This document shows, piece after piece, positions 1 through 8,414 of a stretch of 64,000 nt of DNA. This stretch comes from a virus: positions 1 through 64,000 of the IMG/VR virus record IMGVR_UViG_3300004369_000009; one strand, written 5' to 3'. The position numbers and the translations under genes were made by a program. Under the pieces are notes generated by a model. The model was not told the DNA's origin, did not search any database, and was given only the letters and a program-made list of their open reading frames with translations. Numbering within the stretch: position 1 is the stretch's first letter; each line of letters begins with the position of its first letter.

Positions 1-471
1 AGAAGCTGCCAATATCTTACTGCCATTCTCCAACTCCATTGAACCTTTGTTGTACACCACAATACCCTGCTGCATCCAGAGAGGCAACTGTTCGTAAGCC
101 AACTGTAATCTTCCCAAAAGATCTCGGGCAGTTGACAGTTTGTTTGCCAGGATACCGATGTTCACGTTGTCATTAAACAGCGCATAGTGAAGTAGGTATG
201 ACACACAGGTGGTAGACTTACCAGTCTGTCGTGGCAGTTTGGCGATATTAAATCTGTTCTCGTGGAAGTTCCTAATTAGTTGCTTCTGAAAATCCCACAT
301 CTTAAATGGCACGACACCCTCGTCAAGAGAAATAATCTTGACGTAGTTCATCGCAAAGTATACAGGATCTTCCTTACACTTCAGATATTCAGCGATTTGT
401 TCTTTAGTGAACTCAATGGCAGTCCCAACCTTTTTAAGGTTGGGATTACCAAGATAAAAATCTTGAGACAT
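1..471 (-). CDS. 17: Terminase large subunit gp17, N-terminal part (runs off window)
   Basis: This is the ATPase/nuclease motor protein that packages DNA into the prohead. The 157 in-window codons were translated by hand from the ATG at 471. Residues 81-87 read RQTGKST, the deviant Walker A loop of T4-type large terminases (T4 gp17 has a similar SRQ-type loop). The preceding PFKMWDFQ stretch (about 55-62) fits the adenine-binding region. The Walker B motif and the nuclease domain would lie beyond coordinate 1. The start codon overlaps the stop of the upstream fibre gene by one base (TAATG), which suggests translational coupling. The family call is firm; only completeness is unknown. Confidence 0.96.
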   Translation of the reverse strand, partial: MSQDFYLGNPNLKKVGTAIEFTKEQIAEYLKCKEDPVYFAMNYVKIISLDEGVVPFKMWDFQKQLIRNFHENRFNIAKLPRQTGKSTTCVSYLLHYALFNDNVNIGILANKLSTARDLLGRLQLAYEQLPLWMQQGIVVYNKGSMELENGSKILAAS

Positions 472-3400
472 TATGCGGAAGTTCTATATGTAAAATCAAC
501 AAACACGGTACCGAGACCAATAGCACAGTTGCTAGAGCTAATCAGAGAACCTCTCTGATAGTCAGCGTTCAAACCTTGGAGAAAAACGTACTGATTCTGA
601 GAGCCAGCATGAGTAACAATCATATCTCTGGAGTCATCCAAGAAGATTGCCTGGGCAGTATTCAGGAAGTGACCCGAATCATTCTCCATGATAACGCGCT
701 GTACAGCATTATCACTACAAGAAACGTCAGGTTCAAATGGCAGTGGGAATCTCAGTTCACCACCAATCAAACTATTGTCAAGGATATTTACAACCATCTT
801 GGCATAGACGTGAACCATTCTGCCAACTTTGGTGTAGTATCCAGTAGAAGTATTTGACATACCTGCTCTGTTTGTATTAGCAAAGTATGGGGTAGCATCG
901 TAACTACCTTCCTCATAGTGATCAAGGATTTCTCTAGTGGCACCAATAAGTGAGGTTTGGTTGCCAAAATCAATACCCTTATCTGCCTGTAGAACGAAGT
1001 TACCATTCGAGTTGATTCGAGCGGCTTCAGTAAGGGAACCTAACTGAGAGGTGAGGAACTTAATAGCACCACCTTCTTGACCATTGGTAGTAGATTCAAC
1101 CTCCGCAAAGATACCGCCGTAGTTAACGTTAGCGTTATCAGCAGCGTTTCTGCCACGGAAGTCAATACGACCAGGCTGGTGCCCAACACCAATCGTACCC
1201 GACTTGTAGAGAACAAGGTCAGGAGCGGTAGTAGAAGAGTTGGTTGTGTTCTCAATAATAATCTGGTCAGTCGTGTCATTGCCTTTGACGTGGAATTGAC
1301 CAGCAGGATCATCAATACCCAAACCAACCAGTTGACCTCTAAGGACAACAGTGTCAAACAGAGCACCAGCATCCATTACCTGAAGTCTCATCAGACCTCT
1401 TTCGGAGCCAGCAGCAGTCAGGTGAATGTCAGTTTGGATTCTTCCATACTCTAGGTCAGTGGTATTAGCAGCATTTCTACCGACAAACTGGATGGTACCA
1501 AGTTGATCAGCAACAGCAGCAGAAGCACTTTCTCTTCTAAGGATGAAGTTGGGACCGATGAGAGCATCATCAGCAGCAAAGCTAACAGTGGACTGCTCAG
1601 CGTTTACTGTATATCCACTAGATGCTGTAATGCCAATGTTAGCCGATGAGAAGTTAATGTTGCTATCGGAAACTTCAAACTCTGGAGTTCCATCGTTATC
1701 TGTATCAATTTCAAACGCAACTTTAGATGTTGCGGTATTGCGCTTACGGAAACCAAACTGGGCAATAATAGAGCCACCGTTGTTTCTGAAGTCGATGTGA
1801 CCCAGGTCATTACCATCAGCAACAATAGAGTCAGAGGTAAAGTCAATACCACTATGCTTGAACGTGATGTTCGCAGCACTATCTACTGTACCAACGTTGT
1901 CTGTGTTCTGGAGAAGCAACGATCTAGGACCAGCACCACCAGATGTAATATCAGCAAATGTTACATTGGAATTAGTAGCAACATCTTGACCGATAGAAAT
2001 CTGACCAGAGACTGCTGAATACGTGACACCAGTGCCACCACTGAGGTGTTGACGAGTTTCAGCAGCAGAGCCACCAGTGTAGGTGATGACGCCAGTAGCA
2101 GAATCATAAGACAGAGATCCATCACCACCAAGATCAGTGACAGAGAGGTGGGCACGGACTTCGGCAGCACTGGGACCAGTATAATCAAACTGACCAGAAG
2201 TAGCGTTGTAAGTAAGAGAACCGTCTCCACCATTGTCTACAAGCGAGATTGCGTTACGTGCTCTAGCATTAGTGAAGAAGATATTGGTGCTACCTTCGAC
2301 AAGAGAATCAGTATTAAACTCAGAGAAATCGACAGCGAGTGTCAGTTGATCGTTAGCATCATCATATGTTTTATTGATGCCTGTTCCACCTTGAAGGAGA
2401 ACCGCTACACGATCATCAACTCTTTCGTTGGTGAAGAAGAGATTAGTTGGGGATGTTGCGGCTTCCGCAATGTCATCTAGATCCAATGTAATATTGGCGC
2501 TTCCATTAAAGGAAATGCCATTAATTGTTCTAGCAGTTTCAAGTGTAGTTGCGGTTGAAGCATTACCAGTCAGGGGACCAGTGATGCTAGCAAACTGTAC
2601 ACTGTCAGAAGTTCCAACGGCTTGACCGATAGCAACTACTCCACTGGAGATTGAAACTCCTGTACCACCTGAGAAATGGGCACGGGTTTCTGCTGCGCTA
2701 GGTCCAGTATATGTAAATACACCTGAGGTGGAGTTATAGGAAAAAGATCCGTCACCACCTGAGTCGGTTGCCGAGACAGCAGCACGGGCTCTGGTGTCTG
2801 TGAAGTAGACATTTGTGGGAGTGACACTCTCTTGGATATTGTCGGTGACGAGAGTAATATCAGAAGTACCGTTAAAACTAATCCCACTAATGTCGCGAGC
2901 AGTCTCAAGCGCAGTAGCTGTAGAAGCATTACCTGTTAACGCCCCCGTAATCGCTGTAATGTTAGCGGCATCAGCATAAATGTTAGCCCAGCGAGTACCC
3001 GTGGCACCTAAGTCCCAAGTGCTATCTACGTCGGGATAGATATGCTGATTGAATGTCCAAGCGTCATTGACGTTGGACCAAAGAATACTTTTATCTGAGG
3101 TTCCTTTAAGAATGATCCCGCCACCATCGGCTCCAGCATCAGTCGGGGTAGCGGTAGAACCTAGTTCAAATGTCTTGTCATCGATAGTAACGGTCGTCGA
3201 ATTCACCGTTGTGGTGCTTCCGTTTACCGTAAGATTGCCTGTGACTACCAGATCGTTTGGAATGGTTACATCATTCGCGAGACCAAACGTAACGGTATCG
3301 TCATTAGTATAATAGACTCTAACTTGGTTAGCAGTCTCAGCAAAGGTAATATTATCAATAACAGAGTATGATGATGTCATTCTAAAGATGGCACCACCAG

Positions 3401-3623
3401 TAGTGGAAACCATCCTAATATCATATTCTGTACCGATGGAGGAAGCACCACCACCAACGTCAAAGTTTCTAACAACACCATCAGTTCCCTTCAACTTCAT
3501 CGTGAGAACAGTGTTGGAAGTAGCTTCCAAAACAACGTCTCCGATCTGAAGAGGGAAGATGTTTGTTGGTGGTCTGAGAAGGTTTGGGGCTTCCTCAGGT
3601 AACTTACGAATCGTCAGAGACAT
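471..3623 (-). CDS. Tail-fibre-like structural protein, 1050 aa
   Basis: This is probably a trimeric fibre or fibre-like virion protein. The N-terminal 100 residues are followed by a VNGSTTTVNSTTVTIDD-type segment that also occurs in the 562-residue fibre at 43,702-45,390. The middle third (about nt 1,960-2,960) repeats a unit with the motifs TRARAAVSATDSGGDGS, YTGPSAAETRAHFSGGTGV and LTGNASTAT.LETAR, a typical shaft-like array. The C-terminus contains ILDHYEEGSYDATPYF and GYYTKVGRMVHVYAKM, a pattern seen at the distal ends of many phage fibres and probably the receptor-contacting domain. The ATG at 3623 lies 20 bases inside the upstream gene. Its position between gp16 and gp17 is unusual compared with T4. 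Confidence 0.85.
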   Translation of the reverse strand: MSLTIRKLPEEAPNLLRPPTNIFPLQIGDVVLEATSNTVLTMKLKGTDGVVRNFDVGGGASSIGTEYDIRMVSTTGGAIFRMTSSYSVIDNITFAETANQVRVYYTNDDTVTFGLANDVTIPNDLVVTGNLTVNGSTTTVNSTTVTIDDKTFELGSTATPTDAGADGGGIILKGTSDKSILWSNVNDAWTFNQHIYPDVDSTWDLGATGTRWANIYADAANITAITGALTGNASTATALETARDISGISFNGTSDITLVTDNIQESVTPTNVYFTDTRARAAVSATDSGGDGSFSYNSTSGVFTYTGPSAAETRAHFSGGTGVSISSGVVAIGQAVGTSDSVQFASITGPLTGNASTATTLETARTINGISFNGSANITLDLDDIAEAATSPTNLFFTNERVDDRVAVLLQGGTGINKTYDDANDQLTLAVDFSEFNTDSLVEGSTNIFFTNARARNAISLVDNGGDGSLTYNATSGQFDYTGPSAAEVRAHLSVTDLGGDGSLSYDSATGVITYTGGSAAETRQHLSGGTGVTYSAVSGQISIGQDVATNSNVTFADITSGGAGPRSLLLQNTDNVGTVDSAANITFKHSGIDFTSDSIVADGNDLGHIDFRNNGGSIIAQFGFRKRNTATSKVAFEIDTDNDGTPEFEVSDSNINFSSANIGITASSGYTVNAEQSTVSFAADDALIGPNFILRRESASAAVADQLGTIQFVGRNAANTTDLEYGRIQTDIHLTAAGSERGLMRLQVMDAGALFDTVVLRGQLVGLGIDDPAGQFHVKGNDTTDQIIIENTTNSSTTAPDLVLYKSGTIGVGHQPGRIDFRGRNAADNANVNYGGIFAEVESTTNGQEGGAIKFLTSQLGSLTEAARINSNGNFVLQADKGIDFGNQTSLIGATREILDHYEEGSYDATPYFANTNRAGMSNTSTGYYTKVGRMVHVYAKMVVNILDNSLIGGELRFPLPFEPDVSCSDNAVQRVIMENDSGHFLNTAQAIFLDDSRDMIVTHAGSQNQYVFLQGLNADYQRGSLISSSNCAIGLGTVFVDFTYRTSA

Positions 3624-3873
3624 TTACTGTACTGGCTACATGCTTTCTATGGGTATTTAGCTGGTACCAGTCTTCTGCCGCGTCGAACTCATTGAAGAAC
3701 ATAGTATGTCCTTCAAATACAACACAGAATTTATCAATCAAAGAATCATAAGAAATAGGAGCATCCGAAATAGGATGTTCGGCAATGTAACTGCGATACC
3801 AATCTGGATAATCTAAAGCTTCTTGTCGCAATTCTTCAAGAGCGGAAATGCGATCTTCTGGGACTTCACTCAT
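3604..3873 (-). CDS. Hypothetical protein, 89 aa
   Basis: This small acidic protein was not recognised. It begins MSEVPEDRISALEELRQEAL, a probable helix. An aromatic-rich part with DYPDWYRSYIAEHP and FNEFDAAEDWYQ follows. It has no Cys pair, signal peptide or membrane segment. It overlaps the upstream Cys-rich gene by 8 bases and the downstream fibre gene by 20 bases, so it belongs to the same late operon as gp16 and gp17. Its reading frame and polar composition support a real gene; the function is unknown. Confidence 0.7.
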   Translation of the reverse strand: MSEVPEDRISALEELRQEALDYPDWYRSYIAEHPISDAPISYDSLIDKFCVVFEGHTMFFNEFDAAEDWYQLNTHRKHVASTVNVSDDS

Positions 3874-4087
3874 GATCTTTAGGGTAATCTTTGTCTAGGT
3901 CGGACAGACGCTTTGCCCAGGTGTCTCCACCTTCAGCACCATTAACAGGATTAATACACGTACTATCTCCTAGATTATTACACACTAAGCCTGCTAAGTC
4001 AAGCTCACTCCCTATCTTCCCCGTCGCCCACATGTGTTGACCGTTGATCCACATTGCCCCGCACTTCGGGCAATCCACTCTGCTCAT
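3866..4087 (-). CDS. Small Cys-rich (zinc-ribbon-like) protein, 73 aa
   Basis: The protein begins MSRVDCPKCGAMWINGQHMW and has a CxxC pair at residues 6 and 9. A second pair lies in VCNNLGDSTCINP, which could make a four-Cys metal site. It ends with an acidic, lysine-rich tail. An upstream in-frame ATG at 4126 would add 13 polar residues; the ATG at 4087 is preferred because the protein then opens directly on the CPKC motif and overlaps its neighbour less. Even so it overlaps the upstream membrane-protein gene by 83 bases in another frame. Small proteins of this look occur in cyanophages (recalled, not searched). Function unknown. Confidence 0.65.
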   Translation of the reverse strand: MSRVDCPKCGAMWINGQHMWATGKIGSELDLAGLVCNNLGDSTCINPVNGAEGGDTWAKRLSDLDKDYPKDHE

Positions 4088-4325
4088 GCTCAGATCCGAC
4101 GTTTCTTTCCCCGAGGATGATTCCATAATCTTTCTCCATTTGCGTGATTGTACTCTTGAGCTCTCGCCTTAGGCGCTTCTCCATAAAGTACATACGCAAT
4201 TTCACGTATCCATACTTTATCTCCAACTCAATGTATTGAATGAGTTTGAGAGTTTCTTCCCAACCAGCATACGCCACACAGAATAATAAAACTAACAGTA
4301 GCCAGGTTACGGGAGATATTGCCAT
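4005..4325 (-). CDS. Small protein with N-terminal membrane segment, 106 aa
   Basis: The first 20 residues (MAISPVTWLLLVLLFCVAYA) form a hydrophobic stretch suited to a membrane anchor or uncleaved signal. A charged helical region rich in Lys, Arg and Glu follows (about 25-75), and then a polar tail. The tail lies over the next gene in another frame, which may explain its composition. The ATG at 4325 is chosen; a TTG two codons upstream would overlap the previous stop. Its role is unknown. A membrane-anchored small protein in a late packaging/fibre operon could act on the host envelope, but nothing in the sequence proves that. Confidence 0.6.
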   Translation of the reverse strand: MAISPVTWLLLVLLFCVAYAGWEETLKLIQYIELEIKYGYVKLRMYFMEKRLRRELKSTITQMEKDYGIILGERNVGSEHEQSGLPEVRGNVDQRSTHVGDGEDRE

Positions 4326-4327
4326 GA

Positions 4328-4582
4328 TCAACGGAGAGTCTCGTCAATGATAGCACGCTGGGACTCTAACGCTAAAAATAAAGGTATTTCCTTAATCTTG
4401 TACTCTGACTCAGAGTATGAATATACTCTACACCCAGGGTAGACTTTCTCTGCCTGTTTTTGTATGTCACCCCTTTGGGGTTTATTTAAGTACGGGAAGA
4501 ATACTTGAAGACGATAAGGTTTACCTCGCCATACTACTTCGGCAAGATAATACTTTCCGTATTCGTTGATTCTATTTGCCAT
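4328..4582 (-). CDS. Hypothetical protein, 84 aa
   Basis: Not recognised. It begins MANRINEYGKYYLAEVVWRG and continues with PYRLQVFFPYLNKPQRGDIQ and YPGCRVYSYSESEYKI. This is a compact, probably mixed alpha/beta fold with many aromatic residues. The ATG at 4582 overlaps the upstream stop by one base (TGATG), which decides the start over an alternative 10 codons upstream. It sits in a chain of small coupled genes between gp16 and the fibre. Confidence 0.7.
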   Translation of the reverse strand: MANRINEYGKYYLAEVVWRGKPYRLQVFFPYLNKPQRGDIQKQAEKVYPGCRVYSYSESEYKIKEIPLFLALESQRAIIDETLR

Positions 4583-4842
4583 CAGTTCTTGTAAGCAACA
4601 GCTGTTGCCCAAACAGAATCAGCAGCGCCAGAAGCATCCAAAGCAGATCCTGCTGGCTTCTCGATTATAAGAGAACCGCCTGGGGGAACATAAGCAACAA
4701 AACCAGTGGCAACAACAGTAACCTCAGCAGCAGCTGTGGAAGATCCATTAACGCACAAAACCAGAGGATTGGCAAGAATGGTGGTATTGACACTAGCAGC
4801 AACCTGAATGTCTTCAGCAACTGACAGTGGTTTTACAAGCAT
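4582..4842 (-). CDS. Small beta-rich, Ala/Val-rich protein, 86 aa
   Basis: Low in charge and rich in Ala, Val, Ser and Thr, it includes PLVLCVNGSSTAAAEVTVVA and YVPPGGSLIIEKPAGSALDA. This reads as a small beta-sandwich of the kind found in minor virion or head-decoration proteins. That is a guess from composition and context only. It lies directly downstream of gp16 with a 21-base gap and is coupled to the next gene by a one-base overlap. Confidence 0.65.
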   Translation of the reverse strand: MLVKPLSVAEDIQVAASVNTTILANPLVLCVNGSSTAAAEVTVVATGFVAYVPPGGSLIIEKPAGSALDASGAADSVWATAVAYKN

Positions 4843-4863
4843 GAGTCTAAAAATACCTTCTTT

Positions 4864-5274
4864 CTATTTATTGTTTTTAGAAGCATCCTTTAGCATTTTT
4901 TGAAGGTCTGCTGTAGATCCAACAAATAGAGCATTGGTAACATTGGTTGGACCCTTCTTCTTTTCTTCTTTAACATCCTTAGTTGCTTTCTGAAGAGCCA
5001 TCAACTTATCTGTAACGTCACCTACGTTTTTGATAAGTTGACCTGCTACCTCATACGCTCTGGGGTGATCGGATGACATTGCTACGTCAAGAGCACCATT
5101 GATTGCTTCCTGACCTTTTTCAATCAGTTGATACAGTTGTGCTCTACTATACTCATGATCATCCTGAACCTGATCTTTTTCCACAGGAGCAGGTGGTTTC
5201 TTTACTGGTTCGCTGACTGTAGATAATTCACTTACAGTCTCAAACGCTTGATCTAGCCCATCAAACTTATCCAT
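4864..5274 (-). CDS. 16: Terminase small subunit gp16
   Basis: This is the DNA-recognition and regulatory partner of gp17 in genome packaging. The 136-residue protein has an acidic, proline-containing N-terminus. A helical core follows (about 40-100) with YSRAQLYQLIEKGQEAINGA, VAGQLIKNVGDVTDKLMALQ and a lysine-rich segment. The helical composition fits the oligomerising coiled-coil core of T4-type small terminases; T4 gp16 is 164 residues. The position between gp15 and gp17 supports the call. Its start overlaps the gp15 stop by 8 bases. Similarity to T4 is weak by eye, so synteny carries much of the weight. Confidence 0.85.
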   Translation of the reverse strand: MDKFDGLDQAFETVSELSTVSEPVKKPPAPVEKDQVQDDHEYSRAQLYQLIEKGQEAINGALDVAMSSDHPRAYEVAGQLIKNVGDVTDKLMALQKATKDVKEEKKKGPTNVTNALFVGSTADLQKMLKDASKNNK

Positions 5275-6274
5275 AGAAACTCGTCAATTCATTAAATCCA
5301 AAGTCATCCCCAGCATCTAGTAGAGCATCATCCGCAGTGTTGATCAAATCGATAGGAGCACCAGATAAGTGTTCTGCTTTGTTGGTGCCATTCTGACCAC
5401 GGGTGACTGTAATACTTGTAGCGTCTGGAAGTGTTTTGACTTTCATCACTTCATTTCCAATTTCAATGTATTCATCAATAGTGAATACACTGGAGTCTTG
5501 TACTTGAAGTGTAGTAATTGTTTTGCTGATATCTGCCATGAGAGCAGAAGTACCGTCTAGATTCTCGTCTCTGATTGCGGCAGGTGTAACTTGATATTGT
5601 ACTCTGCGTGGTGCCACCACTCGATTGTCGCCCATCTTGTAATCCACAGTGGCTTTCTTGATGGGTGCGCCAGTCTGAGAAGGACCAAACAGATACGTTT
5701 TCATCGAAAACGTAAAGTCAATCGTTGTAAGTTTTCTTTGAGTGAAGTCACCTTCGTATTCATCAGAGTATGATATGCCATTAAGAACGATAGGCACATC
5801 ACGGAACTCATTGAGGTCTTCAATAAGTTTGATCGTAACGTTGTAAGAGGGTTGGAAGAACGGGAGGATTTGCTCCATGATCTCCAAAGCTTCATCGTTA
5901 GTCTTGGATAAAACAGATAGACTAAACTCGATGTTATATGGTACTGGGGTGTAAACTTTTCTAATCGCATTATTCCCATCAGCCTTAAGGTTCAGGGTAA
6001 CTGGACTCAGTTTCCTAGTTCCATCATAACTGATACCAGTTACTTCAAATGATATTCTAGGTAGAGTGATAGCAACCTTTTTATTCAGATCAGGTTGCTG
6101 TTCAATTCTAGCCAGAAATTTTTGCTTTGGACCATACGCCAGGGGCACCTTCATTTTTTGATACGTTGATCCATCAGGGTTCTCTTTGCGAACCTCAATG
6201 TTATTAAACATCGTACCAAAAGCCACTACGCACTTTCGGATGATCTTATTATAAGTGTATCCAGTGTTTAACAT
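5267..6274 (-). CDS. 15: Tail sheath stabiliser / tail completion protein gp15
   Basis: It caps the tail sheath and joins the tail to the neck. The 335 residues begin MLNTGYTYNKIIRKCVVAFG. FNNIEVRK and PLAYGPKQKFLARIEQQPDL follow, the conserved N-terminal half of the cyanophage gp15 family. T4 gp15 is 272 residues, so this one is longer. The C-terminal part (about 255-310) has YIEIGNEVMKVKTLPD and TVTRGQNGTNKAEHLSG, an IG.E...V ... RG..GT unit also seen in the DUF4815-type protein (around nt 47,200-47,420). It lies one base downstream of gp14 and overlaps gp16 by 8 bases. Confidence 0.92.
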   Translation of the reverse strand: MLNTGYTYNKIIRKCVVAFGTMFNNIEVRKENPDGSTYQKMKVPLAYGPKQKFLARIEQQPDLNKKVAITLPRISFEVTGISYDGTRKLSPVTLNLKADGNNAIRKVYTPVPYNIEFSLSVLSKTNDEALEIMEQILPFFQPSYNVTIKLIEDLNEFRDVPIVLNGISYSDEYEGDFTQRKLTTIDFTFSMKTYLFGPSQTGAPIKKATVDYKMGDNRVVAPRRVQYQVTPAAIRDENLDGTSALMADISKTITTLQVQDSSVFTIDEYIEIGNEVMKVKTLPDATSITVTRGQNGTNKAEHLSGAPIDLINTADDALLDAGDDFGFNELTSFYG

Positions 6275-6275
6275 C

Positions 6276-7607
6276 TTATGTTGCTATGCCGAATGGGTTA
6301 GACTCAGTGAAGTCTAAAATGTCGTCTGCTTCAAGTTCAAACTCAACATTATCATAATATTTATCATCTGTGGAATCGATTGGATCGAACGAGTTAATTG
6401 TAACCTGAGAACCAGTATCGCTTCCCATAAGAATTTCATTGATTAGGAAGTCGCCAGTAGGTGCTTTGAGTTTAAGCCAACCTTCTTTAGCATCCCAGTC
6501 AGCAACGACTGCTTGATTACCAGTGCTGCCACCAGTAACACTTTCCCCAATCTTAAAGTCTCCTGTACGACCAGGAGATACTGGTTGAATAGTAAAGGAT
6601 GCTGTTGTATATCCAGAACCTGGCTTCTCCACTACAAGTTTGGATACTGATGTATATCCCTTACCCTGATTAGTGATCTCAGCACCTATAAGAGTTCCAC
6701 TACTATCGAACGTTGGTTTCGCTACAGGAGAGAGTCCTCCAAATGGAGGATTACTAAACGAGATACCAGTTCTAGAAACATCATATCCTTCACCGCCATC
6801 GACAATCTCCAATGCTACAAGTTTACCTTCTTTGGTTGTTGGTTTGAGAACCGCATTTCTTAGTGGTGTTGAACCAGACAAAGAAACGGTAATCATATCA
6901 GCACGAACTTCTGCTCCTGTGCCATCACCATTGACCGTGACAGTTGGTGTAAAGTTATAGTTCTTGCCCTCTTCAGTAAGAACTGGTGAAGAGATTCCAC
7001 CGTTAAGAAGTGTGGGTACACCAATAGCACTGATGCCAGCAGATGTGAGGAAGTAGTATTTAATTGTATATCCAGTATCGACGAGTTCCTCGTCACCAAT
7101 AAAGATCTCTCCCTGCTCGTCACTGTACTCGAACAGTTCACACTTAAGTTTGTAGGTATAGTTCTTACCAAGTTGGTAGAAAGGCTCTTCGTGTTCTACA
7201 AACTTGATCTCAAAATAATTTCCTGCTAGTGGGAACCAGATAAGATCACCCTCTTGTGGTCTCTCCCCAAGTTCTACATCAGTATCTAGAAGAAGGAACT
7301 GAGAAATGAGATCAGAAAATCTTTGCTGCGAGATAACCATTGTGATCTCATCAGTTTGTCTGATTCCAAATTTAGTCAACAAATCTCCACCACCTTGGAA
7401 ACCTTCGGCGTTCTCCAAGTAAGCCTCGATAAGATAAGAGTCATCAAACTCAGACGACACCTCTTCATTAAAGACGCCATCTTTCTGAGTAAGTTGTCTT
7501 GGGATGTAAAGTACATCCATCCCAAACATTTTGATATACTCTTCGACCAGTCCTTGCTGAAGGAACTGTTCGTTACGAGTTCCGTGAGTGAAGAAAACGT
7601 TTCTCAT
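6276..7607 (-). CDS. 14: Neck protein gp14 with a large beta-module insertion
   Basis: gp14 and gp13 form the neck and complete the head after packaging. Residues 1-180 match the T4 gp14 pattern: YIPRQ (34-38), an AEGFQGGGDLLTKFG segment near 67-81, PQEGDLIWFPLAGNYFEI (117-134) and EPFYQLGKN (141-149). T4 gp14 is 256 residues; this protein has 443. The extra length is mainly an insertion at about 185-405 with repeated GEGY/GKGY/GSGY turns like those in the fibres. The end (SNPFGIAT) resembles the T4 SPFDNDF-type tail. It overlaps gp13 by 4 bases. Confidence 0.94.
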   Translation of the reverse strand: MRNVFFTHGTRNEQFLQQGLVEEYIKMFGMDVLYIPRQLTQKDGVFNEEVSSEFDDSYLIEAYLENAEGFQGGGDLLTKFGIRQTDEITMVISQQRFSDLISQFLLLDTDVELGERPQEGDLIWFPLAGNYFEIKFVEHEEPFYQLGKNYTYKLKCELFEYSDEQGEIFIGDEELVDTGYTIKYYFLTSAGISAIGVPTLLNGGISSPVLTEEGKNYNFTPTVTVNGDGTGAEVRADMITVSLSGSTPLRNAVLKPTTKEGKLVALEIVDGGEGYDVSRTGISFSNPPFGGLSPVAKPTFDSSGTLIGAEITNQGKGYTSVSKLVVEKPGSGYTTASFTIQPVSPGRTGDFKIGESVTGGSTGNQAVVADWDAKEGWLKLKAPTGDFLINEILMGSDTGSQVTINSFDPIDSTDDKYYDNVEFELEADDILDFTESNPFGIAT

Positions 7608-8413
7608 CCGATCATATCCAGGGGTGGCATTTCATAACGACTGAGCATTTCATCTTCTAGTTTGTTCACGTCATTGTTCCCATCATCAAACAACTCTCTC
7701 CCATTCAGAGTAATACCCCCAGGGAGTTGAGCACCTTGGAACTTGATCAGGTTCTGACCCCACTGCCTCTTAATCAGAGCAGTGACATATCTCTTGAGCC
7801 AGAGATCGTTAAAGATACCAGCATGATCTGCTGGATCAAGAGCTCTGTAGCATTCAAAGACTAGGTGATCACCTGCTGCTACATCCTCTTGGAAGTCAAT
7901 GTCCATGAACAGACGTTGACCTCTCATGTCAAATCTAACTTGTTTCTGCCCTTCCAGAAGGAAGTAGATGTCTTCCATTCTACGGTTGACCATTTCATAA
8001 GTCAAGATCTCAGTCTGGGTTAGATCCCACAGATCATTGAGTCTCCACTGGTAACGGACATCAAAAAGGTTTGAAGTATTCTTCGACGTAAAGTCAAAGA
8101 TTTTGATTACGCTGGTAACGTAATCGGGAACTGTAATATAGTTATTGGCTTCTAAGAAGTCAGTTGCCTTACCACCAACTTGTGCCACCGATGTAGTGGT
8201 GTTGGTTTTCATGGCATCAATAGTTGCCTGATCAAATTGATACTTCAGATAGGTTTTAATATATCCATCGTACATTCTTTCGTTGTACATTTGGATAGCA
8301 TCATCCACCAGATCATCGATCTGATCATCATCGACGTTAATCTCCAGAACTGGGGCACCCAGTTTTCTCAGAGCATAATCGATAAGTTGTTGTCTGGTTC
8401 CTGGTTTAGCCAT
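7604..8413 (-). CDS. 13: Neck protein gp13
   Basis: This head-completion protein forms the neck ring together with gp14. The 269 residues begin MAKPGTRQQLIDYALRKLG, followed by the acidic VDDDQIDDLVDDAIQMYNER, the hallmark N-terminus of cyanophage gp13. WRLNDLWDLTQTEILTYEM and the C-terminal GITLNGRELFDDGNND also belong to this family. T4 gp13 is 309 residues. The start is one base downstream of the protease/Ig gene's stop, and the gene overlaps gp14 by 4 bases, so gp13-gp14-gp15-gp16 is a coupled block. Confidence 0.95.
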   Translation of the reverse strand: MAKPGTRQQLIDYALRKLGAPVLEINVDDDQIDDLVDDAIQMYNERMYDGYIKTYLKYQFDQATIDAMKTNTTTSVAQVGGKATDFLEANNYITVPDYVTSVIKIFDFTSKNTSNLFDVRYQWRLNDLWDLTQTEILTYEMVNRRMEDIYFLLEGQKQVRFDMRGQRLFMDIDFQEDVAAGDHLVFECYRALDPADHAGIFNDLWLKRYVTALIKRQWGQNLIKFQGAQLPGGITLNGRELFDDGNNDVNKLEDEMLSRYEMPPLDMIG

Positions 8414-8414
8414 T

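Noticed and set aside
3653-3660. GCTAAATA as a late promoter for the 1050-residue fibre
   Set aside because: Two bases differ from the TATAAATA core and it lies inside the upstream gene; support is too weak.
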